DNA of 64,000 nt from positions 1-64,000 of the forward strand of contig NZ_LECT01000007.1 of NCBI RefSeq assembly GCF_001027925.1, written 5' to 3'. This stretch comes from Rhodopirellula islandica (GTDB taxonomy: Bacteria > Planctomycetota > Planctomycetia > Pirellulales > Pirellulaceae). The notes under the pieces were generated by a model. It was given only the letters and a program-made list of their open reading frames with translations. It was not told where the DNA came from and did no database searches. Below are positions 43,123 through 54,100 of the stretch, one piece after another; position 1 is the stretch's first letter, and each line of letters opens with the position of its first letter. Position numbers and translations under genes: made by a program.

Positions 43123-44103
43123 TTACTGCCGGCGCTCTCGTCGTGAGGCATCCATTTCTCGCGACTTGCGTTGAGCTTTTTGCTTGGCTTTGAATCGTTT
43201 CTTGCGTTTTTCGTCTTTCAGGCGGGCGGCTTCTTCCGCTTCGGCCACCACTTTCTCTGTGAGGATTCGTTCTCGCTGCATTGTCGCAGGAGTTTCCAGC
43301 GTGAGTTGGCCCAGGCCTCCGGTTCGATACTCTTGGATCAAGATCCGCGACGCTCGTTCCAGGTCGACTCGGTTGTTCCGGCCCAGGCAGCCTCGCCGAC
43401 GACCGATGTCTTCGATCACGGCCATCTCGGTTTCGGCAATGGATTCCAGGCCAAAACGTTGGGCCAGGCGATCAGGGTATTGATCCATCAAGTATCGGGC
43501 GGCGAAGAATCCCACATCGGTGTAGTCCATCGCGGTGTCTTTGATCGAACCGATCAGTGCCAACCGGTACCCACTGCTGACGTTGTGCACTTTGGGCCAG
43601 AGCATTCCGGGGGTGTCCCAGAGGATCACACCGTCGCCGATGTCGACTTTTTGTTGGTGCTGCGTGACGGCGGGTGTGTTGCCCGTTTTGGCGACTTTTC
43701 GACCCGCTAGAAAGTTGATGATCGTTGATTTGCCAACGTTTGGAATGCCCATCACCATCGCGTTGATTAGGCGTCCTTTGCGGTGGGGGCACATCCCGAT
43801 CAAGGCGGATTTCAATCGCCGAATGGTGGGCACGTCATCGGTGGTGACCGCGCGAGCGCGGGTGGAGCTGGAGCTGTTCAGAGCGTCCAGCCACTCCTCG
43901 GTGAGACGCGGATCGGCCAAGTCCGATTTGGTCAGCACCTTCAAGCTGGCTTTGTCGCCGCGAAATTCGGCCAGCATTGGGTTTTCGCTCGAATAGGGAA
44001 TCCGAGCGTCGATGATCTCCATCACCACGTCGACCTTGGGCAAAGCGGCCTGGATTTCCAGGCGAGCCTTGTGCATGTGGCCGGGGAACCATTGGATCGA
44101 CAT
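43123..44103 (-). CDS. rbgA: RbgA/YlqF-type ribosome biogenesis GTPase
   Basis: 326 residues. Circularly permuted GTPase with G4 (LTKSDLADP) before G1 (GIPNVGKSTIINFLAG) and G3 (DTPGML). The N-terminus SIQWFPGHMHKAR is the standard YlqF start. The C-terminal region about 245-325 is Lys/Arg-rich. It assists 50S subunit assembly in the cytoplasm. GTP binding is seen in the motifs; function is from the family. It is convergent with the dienelactone hydrolase gene across element E. Confidence 0.93.
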   Translation of the reverse strand: MSIQWFPGHMHKARLEIQAALPKVDVVMEIIDARIPYSSENPMLAEFRGDKASLKVLTKSDLADPRLTEEWLDALNSSSSTRARAVTTDDVPTIRRLKSALIGMCPHRKGRLINAMVMGIPNVGKSTIINFLAGRKVAKTGNTPAVTQHQQKVDIGDGVILWDTPGMLWPKVHNVSSGYRLALIGSIKDTAMDYTDVGFFAARYLMDQYPDRLAQRFGLESIAETEMAVIEDIGRRRGCLGRNNRVDLERASRILIQEYRTGGLGQLTLETPATMQRERILTEKVVAEAEEAARLKDEKRKKRFKAKQKAQRKSREMDASRRERRQ

Positions 44104-44248
44104 GATCAGCGTGTTTGGTGAGCGGGTTGGAGGAACGGCTGGCCAAGGGTGTCGAACGAGTCGATCTGCCCTGCCAGCTCATTTCCGAAAAGGTTGCCCC
44201 TCCAGTGTCACACACTGAGATGAAATTTTCTAACCCTGTTTGGCTGGT

Positions 44249-45574
44249 TCAAGCGGCCGAAATCTCGAGCGGGGCCTTGGCTTTGGCCGTGAACAAGCCG
44301 TAAATCGCTATCACGCCGAAGCAGACGAGGGGCAGAACAAACGACAAATTGAGTGACCATGTGTCGATCAAGTAGCCTTGCAGCGGCGGCATGATGGATC
44401 CGCCGGCGATCGCCATCACCAACCCGGCGGCACCCAATTTGGCATCATCGCCGACGCGGTCCAGGGCGATGCCGTAAATCGTTGGGAACATCAAGGACAT
44501 GCAGCCCGAAACGCCGACCAAGGCCCAAAGTCCGGTTTGCCCACCGACAAGCATCACGGGAACCAGCAGCCCCATCGCACCGGTGGCCAACACCAACAGC
44601 AAGGCCCCGGGTTGGACATACTTCAGCAAGAACGTGCAGACAAATCGGGCCACAGCAAACAGCACCATGGAGTAGAGCGTGAACGACGAAGCGGACGCGG
44701 CTGCCTCTCCGGCGGACAACCCTTCAGCCATGTAAACCGCTTTGCCGTACTGTGCCGTGAAGGTCCAGCACATGATTTGGGCGCCAACGTAAAAGGCTTG
44801 GGCAATGACTCCGCCAACATAGCGTGAGTTCGCGAACAGCCGGCGGAGCGTTCCGACGATGTCCAGCGACGTGTCGGAATCTTGGTTGTGCGGCATCTTT
44901 TTGACCAGGATCAACACGAACATGGTCACGATGACCAAGCCAATCGCCACGTAGGGACCACGGACGATCGCCAGATCCGAGAACTTCATTGCATCAAACT
45001 GCTCGACGGGTAGCTTCGCTCGTTCGGGACCATCCAATGCATTGATATTGGAAAGGATGGCGTACTTGGCAGTCAGGATGCCAACGATGGATCCGAGTGG
45101 GTTGAAAGATTGAGCCAGATTCAAACGTTGGGTCGCCGTTGAGGCAGGGCCCATCGAAAGGATGTAGGGGTTCGCGCTGGTTTCAAGGAAACTCAAGCCG
45201 CATGTCATCACGAAGAACGCGATCAAAAATGGCATGAATTCACCCACGCTGGCCGCAGGAATGAACGCCAATCCGCCCAGGGCATACAATGCCAGGCCAA
45301 CCAACAGGCCGGTTTTGTAGGAGAACTTTTTGATGAACAAAGCGGCGGGCAACGCCATGAAGCAGTAGCCGCCGTAAAACGCGAACTGCACAAAGGAGCT
45401 GGCAAAGTTACTCTGATTGAAAATGCGGCCGAACGCCTCCACCAGCGGGTTGGTAATGTCGTTTGCGAATCCCCACAGGGCGAAGCAAAACGTCGTCAGC
45501 ACAAACGCGACCAGATAACTCTTGGGAACCACTTCAACTGAATTTTGCGATTCGGCGACGGTTGGTTCGGGCAT
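44249..45574 (-). CDS. FucP-like sugar:H+ symporter (MFS)
   Basis: 441 residues from the ATG at 45574; the longer frame to 45703 is poorly supported. Twelve-helix MFS protein with FCFALWGFANDITNPLVEAF in helix 1, YGGYCFMALPAALFIKKFSYKTGLLVGL between helices 2 and 3, and FLETSANPYILSMGP in helix 5, typical of L-fucose permease FucP and glucose/galactose GluP relatives. The position 228 bp downstream of the aldo/keto reductase and fucosidase genes points to L-fucose uptake. Confidence 0.88.
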   Translation of the reverse strand: MPEPTVAESQNSVEVVPKSYLVAFVLTTFCFALWGFANDITNPLVEAFGRIFNQSNFASSFVQFAFYGGYCFMALPAALFIKKFSYKTGLLVGLALYALGGLAFIPAASVGEFMPFLIAFFVMTCGLSFLETSANPYILSMGPASTATQRLNLAQSFNPLGSIVGILTAKYAILSNINALDGPERAKLPVEQFDAMKFSDLAIVRGPYVAIGLVIVTMFVLILVKKMPHNQDSDTSLDIVGTLRRLFANSRYVGGVIAQAFYVGAQIMCWTFTAQYGKAVYMAEGLSAGEAAASASSFTLYSMVLFAVARFVCTFLLKYVQPGALLLVLATGAMGLLVPVMLVGGQTGLWALVGVSGCMSLMFPTIYGIALDRVGDDAKLGAAGLVMAIAGGSIMPPLQGYLIDTWSLNLSFVLPLVCFGVIAIYGLFTAKAKAPLEISAA

Positions 45575-45802
45575 GAGTTTTTTGAGCAGAAGTTGGAGGG
45601 ACGATGAAAGCAACCGCCACGCCTCATTCAGAGGCGTGGGGTGAGTATCCGTTCGGCAATGAGTTCGTTTTGGCGGAGTGGCACCCGTTGCCTGGTGTTC
45701 CACAAAGGGTTCGCCGAAGGGAGCACGCCCATCCGCTAACCTTCCACAAGACAGAAAACGTTTCCCAAAAGGCGAGTGTCCAGCAAATGATAGCGGCTTG
45801 AT

Positions 45803-46867
45803 TCACACAAAGGGGTACGAGACGTTGATCAATCCGTCGTGTTTCATCGATGCCCAGAATTCGGCAGGCGGTTGTGCCGATACGAGCCGAACATTCTGAG
45901 CGATCCGGTTGGGCTGGCTGCTGTTCAACGCGGTCGCAACCACACCCGGAGGTGACATGCCAAAGGCCACACAGGCTTCGGCCGGGGGAACATTGAATTG
46001 TTCGCAGTGCCTTTGGAATTGCCGCCGCCATTCGAGCAACTCTTGGTCTTCGGCGGTTTCTCCCGTGACCTTTCGGTAGTCGTAGTGGTTGCCACCGGTT
46101 AGGAATCCAGCATGGAAAACGGCTGAGTTGATCACGCTGATGCTCTGTCGCCGCAGCGTTTCAACGAAGTCCAGCAAGGGTTGCGGATGATTCCGAACGG
46201 TGAGGCTGGTCGCGAGCATGACCCAGTCCAAAGGGAAGTCACGGGTCAAGGCTTCGGAGACCTGCCAATCTTTCGAGCCCACCCCGATCGCCAGAACCTC
46301 ACCGCGGTCACGCAATTCGCTGAGGGCTTGGTAGGCACCCAGAATGTCGTCCCAACGTCGTTTTCGATCGTCCTTGCTGGACGCCGCCGCCAAGTATTCA
46401 TCCGGATCATGGACCGAGACCAACTGCGGGCGGTAGGGGGCCATCAGCTCGCAGCCTTGTTCCCAGCATCGCAGGATTCCGTTGTAGCTGATGTCTTGGA
46501 CCGCATCGTGTTCCAGCCCGACCCATGCCCCCGGTTCAAAGGTTGGCTCCGGAGTTTTCAGGGGCACCCGGCGCCAGCCCAGTTTATTGCTGATCAGGAT
46601 TTGTGCGGGTTTGACCTGCAGTGACCGCAAAGCATCGGCCATGCATTCCAATGCCAGTCCAGCACCGTATTTGCCGGCAGAGTCTGCCGCGACGATGCCC
46701 TCACAATGTTCAAACCATTCTGAAACGATCGACCGCTTGGTGTCGCGGTCGATTGCTTGGTAGAGGTTGCCCAACGCACTGGTGCCAAACACGATTGGCG
46801 GAAGCAGGTTGCCAATCGAGGCAGCATTCGCCTCTTCAGTTGGTTGAGACGCGGTCGACTCGGGCAT
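45803..46867 (-). CDS. Aldo/keto reductase, L-fucose (D-threo-aldose) dehydrogenase-like
   Basis: 354 residues from the ATG at 46867; the upstream frame to 46954 overlaps the fucosidase. Aldo/keto reductase barrel: LPPIVFGTSALGN, AADSAGKYGAGLALE (Asp and Tyr of the tetrad), ILISNKLGW (Lys), LVSVHDPDEYL (His) and GVGSKDW. It resembles D-threo-aldose 1-dehydrogenases that oxidise L-fucose to fuconolactone. The start overlaps the fucosidase stop by one base (TGATG), indicating coupled translation. Substrate is inferred from neighbours. Confidence 0.87.
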   Translation of the reverse strand: MPESTASQPTEEANAASIGNLLPPIVFGTSALGNLYQAIDRDTKRSIVSEWFEHCEGIVAADSAGKYGAGLALECMADALRSLQVKPAQILISNKLGWRRVPLKTPEPTFEPGAWVGLEHDAVQDISYNGILRCWEQGCELMAPYRPQLVSVHDPDEYLAAASSKDDRKRRWDDILGAYQALSELRDRGEVLAIGVGSKDWQVSEALTRDFPLDWVMLATSLTVRNHPQPLLDFVETLRRQSISVINSAVFHAGFLTGGNHYDYRKVTGETAEDQELLEWRRQFQRHCEQFNVPPAEACVAFGMSPPGVVATALNSSQPNRIAQNVRLVSAQPPAEFWASMKHDGLINVSYPFV

Positions 46868-48486
46868 CAGTGGGTGACCTTCAGGACGTAAGCAAATTTC
46901 GACGCTTTTTCCTGGGGAAGTGAAACGGTGACGCCCGATGCGTTGCGTTCCCATTCCAGTGGTTCTTCGGCCCCAAGCAAGACGATTGACGCGATCTCCT
47001 CTGGATAAAGTTCGCTGCCTGCGGCCAGTGTCTTGATTGTGACCTGGTTGCTGTCAGGCCACTTCAGGCCATGCACGTACAATGCGTTGTTGTTGGTGGT
47101 GAATCGCAAGTCTTCCGAGGTGAACGGTTTGTCTTTGGATTCCGACACGTGGCCTTCGGAGACCGAAGTTGGCCCTTCGCCAAACGTTTTCCAGTAGGTC
47201 GTTTCGTAGATGGCTTCGCCGTTGACCTTCAACCAATCGCCGATCGCTTTCAGGATGGCTTGATCCTCTTCTGGGATCGTGCCGTCGGCGCGGGGGCCAA
47301 CATTCAACAACAAGCAACCATTCTTGCTGACGATGTCGACGAGGTCGTTCACCAAGCGCTCAGGTGTCTTGTAGCGTTGGTTTTGAGTGTAACCCCAGGA
47401 ACTGGAACTGACGGCGGTGTCGGTTTGCCAAAACGGTTTGCGGATCTCGGCCATTTTCGAACGTTCTTTGTCCAGCACCGCAGCGGATTCGGGGAACGCA
47501 TTGAATTTGTAGTTGATGATTCCAAGATCGGAGTCATCGCCGGAGGTTTTGTTGTAGTAGTAAGCCGCGAATTTCTGCAGGTGCTCGGCGTACGAATTGT
47601 TCTCGTGGGTTGAATCGCTGTGCTTGGGTGTGATGCCAAAGTCGAACCAGAAGACATCGGGTTGATACTTGTCCACCAATTCGCAAGATCGAGCGAGCCA
47701 GTCGTCTTTGAATTGCTTGTCCTGGGGTGTGAAGTTGTGCTGGTAGTCCCAGGCGTTGTCTTCGAACAAGAACGGCATCGGGCGACCGTAGAGGTCCGCG
47801 AACTTTGGATCAGCGTTGTCGAAGGATTCGTCACGGACGTAGAACATCCAGTTGAAGGCACGGTGGCTGCTAACGCCAAACTTCATGCCCTCCGCACGAA
47901 CGGCTTCGGAGAGTTCTTGAATCACGTCGCGTTTGGGGCCCATTTCGGAGGCGTCCCAGCGAGTGAACGCACAGTCGTACATCGGGAACCCATCGTGATG
48001 TTCGGCAACCGGAATGACGTAGCGGGCTCCCGTGTCTTTGAAGAGTTGCGCCCATTCTTGCGCGTCAAACTTTTCCGCTTTGAATTGCGGGATGAAGTCC
48101 TTGTATCCAAACGTCTTTTGAGGACCGTAAGTGTCAACGTGATGCTGGAAGAAGTTGTCGCCACGGCGGTCGCGATTGATGTACATCTGGCGTGGGTACC
48201 ATTCGCTGCCGTATGCAGGAACGCTGTAGGCACCCCAGTGGATGAAGATGCCGAATTTTGCATCCTTGTACCACTGTGGGATTTGGTACTTCTCCAGCGA
48301 ATCCCAGTTCGCTTGGTAGGGGCCATCCGAGATGGTGGCGTGGATGGTTTCGAGCGCTGGGTCAACCTGGGGGTGAGGCAAGGTCGCTGGGTGAGGCTTG
48401 GTTGGGGCTTGTGCCAAGGCGGGTTGGAGCGTGGTCCACGCCAACATCGCCATCAAAACAATCCGGGATTTCATGCTGCTGCTCAT
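46867..48486 (-). CDS. Alpha-L-fucosidase (GH29), secreted
   Basis: 539 residues; ATGs at 48486 and 48474 are both possible. Signal peptide about 1-26 (MAMLAWTTLQPALAQA). GH29 barrel: WYKDAKFGIFIHWGAYSVPAYGSEWYPRQM, AEHHDGFPMYD, nucleophile Asp in DVFWFDFGI, KNGCLLLNVGPRADGTIP and a C-terminal beta domain (LAAGSELYPEEIASIVLLGAEE). It releases L-fucose from fucosylated glycans such as fucoidan or N-glycans. First gene of the fucose module, coupled to the aldo/keto reductase. Confidence 0.95.
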   Translation of the reverse strand: MSSSMKSRIVLMAMLAWTTLQPALAQAPTKPHPATLPHPQVDPALETIHATISDGPYQANWDSLEKYQIPQWYKDAKFGIFIHWGAYSVPAYGSEWYPRQMYINRDRRGDNFFQHHVDTYGPQKTFGYKDFIPQFKAEKFDAQEWAQLFKDTGARYVIPVAEHHDGFPMYDCAFTRWDASEMGPKRDVIQELSEAVRAEGMKFGVSSHRAFNWMFYVRDESFDNADPKFADLYGRPMPFLFEDNAWDYQHNFTPQDKQFKDDWLARSCELVDKYQPDVFWFDFGITPKHSDSTHENNSYAEHLQKFAAYYYNKTSGDDSDLGIINYKFNAFPESAAVLDKERSKMAEIRKPFWQTDTAVSSSSWGYTQNQRYKTPERLVNDLVDIVSKNGCLLLNVGPRADGTIPEEDQAILKAIGDWLKVNGEAIYETTYWKTFGEGPTSVSEGHVSESKDKPFTSEDLRFTTNNNALYVHGLKWPDSNQVTIKTLAAGSELYPEEIASIVLLGAEEPLEWERNASGVTVSLPQEKASKFAYVLKVTH

Positions 48487-48658
48487 CGCTTAGTGGGGTC
48501 GAAAGCGTCTTCAGGAGGCGTTTCTGTTCAGCTAGTTTCCACTGAGCCGGCCGGAATCCCATAGCCGAGTTTGTTTTTTAGATAGCTATTTTTAAACGGG
48601 TGCGATTGCACTGGGCCGCAGCAACTCGGGACTCGTTTGGGACGCTCATTGGTCGTGC

Positions 48659-50071
48659 TCAGGGGCGAGCTTCGTAGAGTCGCTGGCCTTCGTCGTTGTA
48701 GAATTCGATCAACAGGTTCTCGCCCGCGGTGACCGAAAGGAAGCCGCCGCTGGGTTCCGGGGAGAGGAATGGCTGCTCGATCAACGCTTCTGGATCGGTC
48801 CCTTTGGGCGATCCCGGTGGGACTCCCATTCGCGAGTTTTCGTCATTCAAGGCGCCGCAAGCAAATTCTTGGACACCCGAGGGATGGATGCTGTGGTACT
48901 GCCAATGACGATCGCCGCAGATCGTCATGAAGCGTTCGATTTTGTTGGTTTCCAACCACTCAAAGAACTCATTTGCTTCGTGCCGGAAGCCTTTCAGATT
49001 CGCGTGGTTGTCTTTTTTATAGGCGTCGTCCGGGCCGACCAATGGAGTCGGCGAAATCAACAGTTTCCATTTCGCATCGCTGGCCTTCAGTGTGTCCTGA
49101 AGCCATTGCTTTTGTTCTTCACCCCACAGTGTTTTCTTGGGACCGTCTTTCATGCGATTGAGCGAGCGGTAGTCACGGCCTTCTGTCAGCCAAATTTGAA
49201 GGTGCTGATTGACACGAAACGTTCGATAGGTCGGCGATTCTTGATCGCCGGCGGGGACAATTGGCAACTGCTCTCGAAAAACGTCGATGCCGGTTTGAGG
49301 AAGTGGCAGCCGATCTTTGCCATGGTCGGAATCGTTGAAGCGAAAGTCGTGATCGTCTTTGGACCAGTAGCCTGGGACCTCTTTTAAAAAGTCAATCAAC
49401 CGCGGGAAGCGAAATTGCTCGTGCCAGCATTGCCGCAGTTCGGGCAACGTCTCGGCATTGCGATACGGGTTGTCGTAATAAACGATGTCGCCGGTGGCAA
49501 CGAAGAAAGCGGGGGACTGTTCTCGCATTTGAACGAGCGCAGGGTAGCCCAATCGTTTGTCTTCGTCGGTGGCGGTCAGCGGACCTGAGGCTCGGGCTTG
49601 GTTTCCATGCAGGAACTTGTTGTAGTTCATGCAGCTGAAGACCAGGAACTGAATGGGGGCTTCGGAAACCTCGGAAGGAAGTGTTTGAAAATGACCGATC
49701 GGTTCCAGTGGCTGTTCGCCCTCCGGCGAGGAAGCGAGCACTCGGAAGTGGTAACGCGTTCCCGGCTTGAGCGAGGACACCTTGTGGCGAGCGATGAAGT
49801 CGTTGTCGCGATTGGCTGACAGAGGTTCGCTTGATTGCGACGATTCAAAGTTGGGGGAGGTGGACCATTCGAAACGAACCGTTCCCGTTTGACCGGGAAG
49901 GTCGCCGGTTTCGTCCAGTCCTTCCTGAGTTGTCAGGCGTGTTTGCAGCAACACGCTGGTCGACGTGACCTCCCCGGACATCACGCCTTGGCCTAAGAAG
50001 CGTTGCTGGGCTTGCACCGACAAGGAGCCGATGCCAAACGCGAGAAAGGTTAGAGCGAGACGTCGCAGCAT
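48659..50071 (-). CDS. PhoD-type alkaline phosphatase/phosphodiesterase
   Basis: 470 residues. Signal peptide about 1-22. An N-terminal fibronectin-like PhoD domain (about 25-130) is followed by the catalytic domain: FSCMNYNKF, VATGDIVYYDNPY, WSKDDHDFRFND, ISPTPLVGPDDAYKKDNHANL and TICGDRHWQYHS. PhoD enzymes hydrolyse phosphomono- and diesters and bind Fe/Ca. Expected in the periplasm or outside the cell. Adjacent to a ThuA-domain gene on the same strand 53 bp upstream. Confidence 0.92.
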   Translation of the reverse strand: MLRRLALTFLAFGIGSLSVQAQQRFLGQGVMSGEVTSTSVLLQTRLTTQEGLDETGDLPGQTGTVRFEWSTSPNFESSQSSEPLSANRDNDFIARHKVSSLKPGTRYHFRVLASSPEGEQPLEPIGHFQTLPSEVSEAPIQFLVFSCMNYNKFLHGNQARASGPLTATDEDKRLGYPALVQMREQSPAFFVATGDIVYYDNPYRNAETLPELRQCWHEQFRFPRLIDFLKEVPGYWSKDDHDFRFNDSDHGKDRLPLPQTGIDVFREQLPIVPAGDQESPTYRTFRVNQHLQIWLTEGRDYRSLNRMKDGPKKTLWGEEQKQWLQDTLKASDAKWKLLISPTPLVGPDDAYKKDNHANLKGFRHEANEFFEWLETNKIERFMTICGDRHWQYHSIHPSGVQEFACGALNDENSRMGVPPGSPKGTDPEALIEQPFLSPEPSGGFLSVTAGENLLIEFYNDEGQRLYEARP

Positions 50072-50124
50072 CGTGTTGGCTCATCCAAGGAACGTCGGAT
50101 TTTCAAACTCAACCATCGAGAAAG

Positions 50125-50997
50125 TCACTTCCCTGAGGCGGTGGCATCTTCCTCGAGTTGGCCAGCAGCCCAGAGGACGCCTCGTGAGACGAGGTCCATG
50201 TAGCGGGCATCGGCGACGGTTTCATTTTGGTGACCGAGCGATGTGCTGAAGATCCGGGTTTTGTTGGGACCGTATTCGTTGGTCCAAGCAACCACGGCGG
50301 TGGCTTCCTGCGGTTTCGCGTTGGGGTTCTTCTTCAATTGTTTCTTGTTGGGCTGCGTTTCTTGCACGCCTTGGATCAGTGCCGAGGCGCCGTCAAAGAC
50401 GCGGATGTTGTTGTAGAGTTCTTCGTCGATCGTGGTCCAGTCTTCCATGCCGGCGGTGATGGGGTGTTGCTCGAGGTGTTTGATATCGATCGGAAATCGA
50501 GGGCCGTGACCGGTCGATTGAAGTCCGAGCATTTCGTACCAGCCAGCGTTGTCGGCACCGTCCTGAACGGGTTTGCGGAAGTCGTCCCAACGATAGCTGT
50601 GCATCGCGCAGTGAAGGTTCACTGCTGGAACGCCGTCGAGGTGTTGTTTCAGGATGCGACCGACGTAGGGTTTTTCAGTGACATCGGCGGAGCACTCGTC
50701 GTGAATCACCACGTCGTACCCATCGGCCCAGTCATCCGATTCGTAGATGTCGAACCGCGCGCGGGTGGTCGTGTTGTCACTGAGGACCACCGTCACCTTG
50801 GCATTGATTCGCTCTTCAATGCCTTCTTGGAGGATCTTGGTTTGGGTGGTGTAGTCGTGACAGCAACCGCCCGCGACGAGCAGCACCTGAAGCGGTTTCT
50901 TCTCGGACGGTTGAGTGGCTTCGTCTCCTTGAGAAACGCCCGCTGCGAACAGAGGCGACAAAAGGGCGGTCAAGGCGACAAGGATGAACTTTGGCAT
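50125..50997 (-). CDS. ThuA-domain (trehalose utilisation-like) protein, secreted
   Basis: 290 residues. Signal peptide about 1-24. ThuA fold: LQVLLVAGGCCHDYTTQTKILQEGI, YDVVIHDECSADV, VNLHCAMHSYRW, the HGPRFPIDIKHLEQHPITAGM segment and WTNEYGPNKTRIFSTSLGH. The class I glutamine-amidotransferase-like fold is typical of ThuA; in planctomycetes these proteins are numerous and associated with sugar degradation. Likely periplasmic. It may be co-transcribed with the PhoD gene. Confidence 0.92.
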   Translation of the reverse strand: MPKFILVALTALLSPLFAAGVSQGDEATQPSEKKPLQVLLVAGGCCHDYTTQTKILQEGIEERINAKVTVVLSDNTTTRARFDIYESDDWADGYDVVIHDECSADVTEKPYVGRILKQHLDGVPAVNLHCAMHSYRWDDFRKPVQDGADNAGWYEMLGLQSTGHGPRFPIDIKHLEQHPITAGMEDWTTIDEELYNNIRVFDGASALIQGVQETQPNKKQLKKNPNAKPQEATAVVAWTNEYGPNKTRIFSTSLGHQNETVADARYMDLVSRGVLWAAGQLEEDATASGK

Positions 50998-51119
50998 CGT
51001 GATCTGAGCTTGCGGTAGGGCGAGAGGTTGGAAGGTTTCTCATTGTAAACGACCATCCGATGATTTGGTTGGGGTATGGTGTTTTCTGCTGGAATCCGCC
51101 CCCTTGACTGTTCAATGCC

Positions 51120-54100
51120 ATGAGCCCTTGTCGTCGCCGAAGAATCGAGCGTTCCACCCCAGTTCGAGAGTGGAGGAAGTTCCGAGCGGCCGTGTGGGGC
51201 ATGATCGTTTGGGGCGTGTTGCTGAGTGGTTTTTTGACGGGGATGCACCCTGCCATCGGAGATGAGTTGGATCCGGTCTCGACTCCCCTGCAGGCTGTCC
51301 CGGTGGGCGCCATTGAGCCAGCGACTCGGGCGGAGGTGTACGGCGAAGGGGTGAGGTCGACGGAGCATCGCACACCACAAGAGGAGTTGGCGGGGTTTCA
51401 TTTGCCGCCTGGTTTTGAGATTCGGCTGTTTGCGTCGGAGCCCCAGATCGCCAAACCACTGAACATGGCGTTTGGCTCCGACGGACGTCTGTGGGTGACA
51501 GACAGCGTCGCGTATCCCTACCCAGTCGCAACGAACGAGAAAGGTCCTGACTCAGTCAAAATCCTGGCAGACACCGACGCCGATGGAACCGCCGATTCGA
51601 TCACGACCTTTGCCGATGGGTTGAATATTCCGATGGGGATCTTGCCGTACGGGGAGGGGTGTTTGTGCTTTAGCATTCCGAACCTCTGGTACCTCCGTGA
51701 CACCGATGGTGACGGGAAGTGCGATGAACGAGAAGTCATTCTGGGGCCGTTTGATACATCACGCGACACGCACGGAATGATCAATTCTTTGCGGGATGGT
51801 GGTGATGGATGGATTTATGCCTGCCATGGTTTCAACAATCAAAGCCGTGTCGCGGGTGCAGACGGGCACGTTGTCACGATGCACTCGGGGAACACCTTTC
51901 GATTTCGCCCCGATGGAAGTCGGGTGGAATTGCACACGCGGGGTCAGGTCAATCCGTTTGGGATGACTCGCGATGAATGGGGCAATTGGTATTCGGCAGA
52001 TTGTCATAGCAAACCCATCAGTCAATTGGTCGCCGGCGCTTGCTACCCGAGCTTTGGGAGGCCGGACGATGGGCTTGGGTTCTTGCCGCCAATGATGGAT
52101 CACTTGCATGGCAGCACCGCGATTTCAGGTCTTCAGTACTTTCCGCCGGATTCGCCGATCGTACCTCTTCGAGGTCGCTTCCTGAGCGGCAACGTGATGA
52201 CCTCACGACTGAATTGGAACGAACGCGAGTTCGTGGGTGCGACCGCGAAAGGCCGGGCTCTGCCCGATTTTTTAACCAGCGATGATCCTTGGTTTCGACC
52301 GGTGGACATTCAAGTCGACGAGGAAAACAACATTCACGTGGCTGATTTTTACAACAAGATCATCGGGCACTACGAGGTGCCGCTGGAGCATCCAGGACGT
52401 GATCGAACCAGCGGGCGGATCTGGCAAATTCGCTACACGGGCCAACGAACCAAGGGGCATGACTTGTTCAGTGATGAGCAGCAGCTGGTCTCGCAAATCC
52501 GGATGAGTTTGGAGCCCAATCGCAAGCGTCTATCGTTGGAAGAAGTCCGTGGGTACCTGACCCACAGCAATGCACACGTCGTGCGGATGGCAGCGGAGTG
52601 CATCGGCCGGCGGGGGGACGCTTCGGACGTGGTGCGTTTGATCGAAGCCTTGGCGGGAGTCCATCAAGCGGATTCTGTTGGACGGCAAACGATTCGCATT
52701 GCCGTTCGAGATTTGTTGCAGCGAACGCCCGAGGACGATTCGTTTTGGAAAGCAGTGCCCGATGCCGAAACCGCTTCGGTCATGCTGGGGATCAAGCGAA
52801 GCCAAGTGGTGGAGCCGATTTTGGCCTATCTGCAGGTGGCATCGCAGGAGGCTGACAAGCAGGCAGCCAAGGAAGCCCTGTTGAGTCATGCTGTGTCGTT
52901 GGCCGAGCCAACCCAGATGGAAGCATGTGTGGAATTGGCGAGGCACGTCGCCGGTGACAACACGGACCGGGCGTTTGAGTGGTTGCGGCTGATTCATGAC
53001 GCAGGAGGATTTCAATCGGAGAACGTCCCGCCTTCCATTCGAACCTGGGCGTTGGGGTTGGTCGAGTCCGAGTGGAATGATTTGACGGCAACCGGCGACG
53101 TTTCTGTGGCTTGGTTTGGGACTGACGAACAGAGCTGGTCTCCTGAGTCGCGTTTGATTTCCGTGGCAAGTTCGAACGCGGAGCGTGATGAGTTTGCGGA
53201 GTTGATGAGCAGCTTTCCGCTTGGGGAGTCCTACACCGGAACTTTCGCAAGCGATTGGTTTGCAGCGCCGGAGCAGATTGAATTCTGGTTGGCGGGCCAC
53301 AACGCTCCTCCAGGCCAGCCCAACCCTGGGCAGAACTTGGTTCGGCTTCGTTCCGCCAAGACCGGTGAAGTGTTGAAGCAGGTTTTACCACCTCGGTCGG
53401 ACGTTGCTCGGCGAGTCGTTTGGGACACCCGCGAGTTGGCAGAGCGAACGATTCGCATCGAAGTGGTCGACGGTGACTCGGGGACCGCTTATGCCTGGTT
53501 GGCGACTGGAGGATTCAGTCCCGAGCGGATTGGTCCTTCGGAGTCAGCCACCAAGTGGATGCGAATTCTCGGGTGGGTGGAGCGTCTGAAACTGAGCGAA
53601 CTCAAGGGGGACCTGAAGCAAGTCTTGTTGGACAGACGCCACGGTGTGCTGACGAGATTGCGAGTCGCCAACACGCTCGCGAAATTGAACGGGGAGGCTG
53701 GTGTTGGAACACTGGCTGAATTTGTGGCGACCGAGTTGGTGCAGGTGGAGTTGGCCGAGTCGCTGGTGGAGACCGTTTTGAGCAAGCAATGGGATGCGAC
53801 GGAATCGCTGGGAAAGTTAGGGCCGCATCTGAACGCATCGCAGCAACGCCAGTTGGTTCTGGATTGGATTGGAAACGGTGGCGAGATGGATCCACTGTTT
53901 TCCGCCATGGAATCGGGGGCCTTCGCCGCAGTCGTCTTGGTCGATCCGGATGTTCAGCAAGCGATTGGGCCGCGGTTGAATGAAAGCTTGCAAGGCAAGC
54001 TGGAAGAGCTGACGGAAGGGATCGTGTTTGATGCAGGGAGAACGGAGAAGCTGAACGTGTTGCTGGCGTCCGTGCGCGAACTGGAAGGCGATGTGGCGAG

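Noticed and set aside
45615..45640. CCACGCCTC...GAGGCGTGG hairpin as a terminator between fucose genes
   Set aside because: The stem is real but no T-tract follows on either strand, so termination cannot be claimed.
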